Source: Paraescarpia echinospica
Taxonomy: Eukaryota; Annelida; Polychaeta; Sabellida; Siboglinidae
Direction: 5' to 3'
DNA length: 64,000 bases
Assembly: GCA_020002185.1 (NCBI GenBank)
Contig: CM034531.1
Span: 49,719,629 to 49,783,628 of the forward strand
The notes under the pieces are model-generated. The model had not been told where the DNA came from. It made no database searches and saw only the letters and a list, made by a program, of their open reading frames with translations. The position numbers and the translations under genes are program-made. How positions within the stretch are numbered: the first letter of the stretch is position 1; every line of letters starts with the position of its first letter. Below are positions 61,000-64,000 of the stretch, piece by piece.

Positions 61000-61123
61000 G
61001 GATGCTTCCCAGAGAAGCTGAAATGGTGTTCGACTGAACAGGTCTGCTAGGGAGTAAAGTGAAAGCGCTTTGAGCAGTCCTTAGGACTGGATACTGCGCT
61101 ATATAAGAACTTACCTTTTACTT
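61000..61123 (+). mobile_element. 3' end of the same SINE family
   Basis: 'gctagggagtaaagtgaaag', 'cgctttgagcagtccttagg', 'gctatataagaacttacctt' parallel the 3' half of the SINE at 48784-49065. Confidence 0.55.
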
Positions 61124-61198
61124 TTTTCCCCGACTCTGTCAGCATGGTAACACGCCCTAGGGTTAGGGCAAGAAAAACATCACCACAACCAAGTACCA

Positions 61199-61262
61199 GT
61201 GGTCAAGTGGAAACCACACCTCAACCGAGTACCAGTGGTCAAGTGGAAACCACACCTCAAGA
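61199..61262. repeat. 36-bp direct repeat x 2
   Basis: 'gagtaccagtggtcaagtgg' 'aaaccacacctcaacc' appears twice, near identical, inside the 1.9-kb element. Confidence 0.85.
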
Positions 61263-61774
61263 CGATGAAACAATAATGATTACTGACTTTTATCAATCAT
61301 GATTACAACATTAACAAGCAGTGTCTTGTTGTTTTATATCTTCCCCTCTATATTCAATTGTAAAGGTTAAAACATACCTCAGAATGCACCATTTTTAAGC
61401 TAGTTAAAAAAAATATCCAATGGAGCATGCCCCGGGACCCCCTAGCAACACTTCCCACCTGCGGCACTCGTGTGACCTACCCCTACAACCTCGCCCATCA
61501 TTTTACCCAGGGGAAACACTGATTACGTATATGATTAAAACTGGCGAGTATCCTGTATGAACAAACTAGCGAGCACTCTAGCTATACAAACAGCTGAAAC
61601 TGGCAGACATCAAATGATTCTAATCTACTTAAATAAATGTCAATGCCACGTACAGAGACATCAAATGGCTGTGAACTCAGTGGCACCATCTAGTGATCAA
61701 CATGGTAATTAATTTACATACTTTTTAAGATAATGTGTTTCAGTTGTACCAGGATTCATCGACACACAACTGAC

Positions 61775-61874
61775 CTTCATGTGATGAATGATGGATTGGG
61801 GTAGGGTGGACTTGTGGGGGCAGAAGAGACAGACGGTCTGTGCCCCTCCCTCCTCCCTCCAGTCCTCCCACTCA
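61775..61874 (-). CDS. ZNF277: ZNF277 homologue, exon with penultimate finger
   Basis: A 100-nt exon between acceptor 'gccctatttcag|TGAGTGG' and donor 'ATGAAG|GTCAGT'. After completing a split Asn codon it reads EWEDWREEGGAQTVCLFC then PHKSTLPQSIIHHMK. With DAH from the next exon this makes a finger C-x2-C-x12-H-x4-H, so the intron splits the finger before its last histidine. The acidic Trp-rich lead (EWEDW) is a family feature. Confidence 0.93.
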
Positions 61875-62044
61875 CTGAAATAGGGCAAACTCCGTCACAC
61901 CCACACCACCCTACACTGTTTCAATCCCGCCCTCAGCTGACTTAGCCCATCATTAATCATGTTCATTAAAGTTCACATTTACAGTCATAAGTGGGTCAAT
62001 AGTTTCTAGTCATACATAAGTTGGTTTAAGTAACATTGCATACA

Positions 62045-62262
62045 GTAGAATCTCCTCTCACCTCACAATTGAAGTCACCCCGGTAATACAGCCACATCAC
62101 AATTAAGGTCACCCTGGTAATACAGTACCTCACAATTAATGTCACCTCGGTAACACAGCCACATCACAATTAAGGTCACCTCGGTAATACGGTCACCTTG
62201 CAATTCAGGTCACTTTTGCCCAGTCCCAATGGTGACCTTAATAGTGAGGTTCCCCTGTACTT
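62045..62262. repeat. dispersed non-coding repeat, copy 2
   Basis: Three to four internal 'caattaaggtcacctcggta' 'atacagccacatca' units, ending 'ggtgaccttaatagtgaggt' 'tcccctgta'. Same family as 37495-37689. Confidence 0.7.
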
Positions 62263-62484
62263 TTATTAAAATCATTGAAAGAATTTTCTGTAGTCATTAG
62301 ATCAATCATCAGGTTACATGTAAAAGGGTGAATAGCACTGAATACCCTTGCATTATAGTAAACAGAGCAATCATTTCTTCTGAATTTTTTTGCTAAAATT
62401 TTACTGGATCCAACAGATAATTATGCAATGGTTTGTTCGATGAGTTCTCCAAAACTAAATAAGAAATCTGTACAAGTGAGTTAA

Positions 62485-62722
62485 TGACTGAAAGGATGAC
62501 GGTCTAACCACATCTCCCTTGACTGAAAGGATGATGGTCTAACCACTTCTCCCTTGACTGAAAGGATGATGGTCTAACCACTTCTCCCTCGACTGAAAGG
62601 ATGATGATCTAACCACATCTCCATCGAGTGAAAGGATGATGGTCTAACCACATCTCCATCGCCTGAAAGGATGATGGTCTAACCACATGTCCTTCGACTG
62701 AAAGGATGATGGTCTAACCAGT
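62485..62722. repeat. 35-bp minisatellite, about 7 copies
   Basis: Unit 'gactgaaaggatgatggtct' 'aaccacatctcccttc', with small variants. In the ZNF277 intron between exons 61775 and 63581. Confidence 0.93.
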
Positions 62723-63580
62723 GTCTTACAATGCTACTGTGTCCCACCATAACATAAAAGTACACAACAGTATACAGATTATGAAGATAATTAGTTGCAA
62801 GTTTAAGATCTGTACCCACTTTGCTGCCAGTGAAGAGATAAGGATGTTATAAAGCAATGTTACATTCAAGAAAATGATCGACAACAGTAATATTAGTCCT
62901 TGGTTGGACCGATGTCTCCAGTTTTTGAAAAGTGATATTTGACATGGAAATCACCTCTCTGAAAATGTTTGCATTATTTCAGAATATGTGTGACACACCG
63001 ATGTGACACACCGATAACATTGCCAGTCCATAGTTGAAAACCGAGTGAGTCAGATAAGACATTCGAAAAGAATACTAAGTTTTTTAGAGGTACTATAGTC
63101 GTTCTATCAAGCCTACATGCCCTAAGTAGCACACACACCCGTTTTCGCAGCATCTGACATTGTGACAGTGATCTCAAATGCCAACCTTGACTGTTGAATC
63201 CATCACTATAATTTAATGTCTACCAAAGTCACACTAGATTCAAAGCTCAGTGATGGAGAAACATATAGAAAGGTCCCCCTAAATTATCAGACTTTGTATT
63301 GTTCTCGTATCATGTTGCTCATAACTGAGATGCAATAATTACTTGCCAGTCACGTCTGCTCAAATGGTTGCACCCCTGCACGATTATTGGAACGCAAAAT
63401 ATACATATTTATGCATCTCAATTATTTGTTAAGCATACGCTTAATAAACTGATGGTGTTTACTACATCAAGTAACAATGTTGTGGTTCTTAGGAGAATTT
63501 CACAATGCACACAAAAATCCCAATGAAAGACATAATTCAAAGGACTTGTCAATGCAGGAGAAAGAAATTGTTGCTTTCAC
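62723..63580. other. ZNF277 intron, no exon seen
   Basis: Unique sequence; only short unsupported frames. Confidence 0.5.
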
Positions 63581-63672
63581 TTGTTTGAGTCGCCCGTGTC
63601 TCCCTCCTCCGCTCGCTCCTCTCTCTCTGACATGTTCTCATCTTCAAACGTCTTCCAATTCTTACCCAATTC
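63581..63672 (-). CDS. ZNF277: ZNF277 homologue, first exon visible in the window
   Basis: A 92-nt exon after acceptor 'ttcctttcctgcag|GAATTG' encoding ELGKNWKTFEDENMSEREER then AEEGDTGDSN plus AA of a split codon. It ends at a non-ideal but acceptable donor (AA|GTGAAA). It corresponds to the acidic segment of ZNF277 after the '..YLELGKxW' block. Its phase (2 bases left over) fits the single leading base of the exon at 61874. Earlier exons, encoding the N-terminal fingers, must lie beyond 64000; I found none in 63673-64000. Confidence 0.85.
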
Positions 63673-64000
63673 CTGCAGGAAAGGAAGAGTCAACTGTTAT
63701 CATGTCTGGAACAGTCGGTGAACATGTTCATCAAGTTGGAGAATAGATGTGAATCAAATTTTCTTCTTTCCACCATTATTAAGTTTGACTTACTTCTGAA
63801 AGCCCACAATTCCGTTCCTGATGAAGGTAACTGATGACAGATGAAAAGTAGAAGTCAAACATCGCAGTTGTGAAAACAAGAAAATTCAAGTCTGGAACAA
63901 GCTGTGTTAACCATTATGCTGCTAGTTGGCAGTTTGGTATAATAAAAATGTATAAACTTCTTAATTTCTTGATCCAAATGTACATCTAAACAACTACTGT

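Larger units (their letters stand above)
59583..61521. mobile_element. non-autonomous hAT-like DNA element, 1,939 bp
   Basis: Perfect 15-bp terminal inverted repeats: CAGTGTTTCCCCTGG at 59583 and CCAGGGGAAACACTG at 61507-61521. The flanks 'attacg' immediately outside both ends form a 6-bp target duplication. The subterminal 'gcatgccccgggacccccta' is typical of hAT-like elements. No transposase frame inside. It carries a nested foldback, a SINE tail and a small direct repeat. It lies in a ZNF277 intron. Confidence 0.85.

Overview
This is a eukaryotic nuclear window, most likely from a marine or other invertebrate animal; phylum cannot be fixed from the sequence alone. The evidence is spliced genes with large introns, tRNA-derived SINEs, hAT-type transposons, a Penelope-like retroelement remnant and an exceptional load of mini- and microsatellites. 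A run of exactly 1,000 N (55018-56017) marks an assembly gap inside one tandem array. Most long open frames are not genes: they arise in tandem arrays whose period is a multiple of three (12, 24, 30, 33, 39, 51 bp), which keeps several frames open at once.

Two genes can be supported. (1) Plus strand, 13105-15657: a long terminal coding exon (850 codons plus stop) of an unrecognised, probably disordered scaffold or adaptor protein with several tyrosine motifs and an SH3-type proline motif. (2) Minus strand, 63672 down to 35854: the last five coding exons (600 nt, 199 residues plus stop, all splice phases agreeing) of a ZNF277-family C2H2 zinc-finger protein. Its 5' part lies beyond the right edge. 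The two genes converge, with about 20 kb of repeat-rich DNA between their 3' ends.

Layout: 1-13 kb is non-coding DNA with small minisatellites, a MITE and two weak exon candidates. 13.1-15.7 kb is the long exon. 16-23 kb is mostly unique AT-rich DNA with simple repeats. 23.3-30.4 kb holds two diverged copies of a composite unit (block X, a tandem array, block Y, a CT tract) whose internal arrays are unrelated. 31-35 kb has an unassigned open frame and SINEs. 35.85-63.7 kb is ZNF277. Its 5.6 kb intron carries 39-bp and 56-bp minisatellites. Its 17.3 kb intron carries a large, diverged, higher-order repeat field (about 45.9-57.7 kb) that has been invaded by a 471-bp element, a Penelope-like fragment with a hammerhead-like core, a SINE, a decayed hAT element and further minisatellites. 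Its 2.65 kb intron carries a 1.9 kb element with matching termini and target duplication, and a minisatellite that appears to have grown out of the adjacent exon's own 3' splice site.
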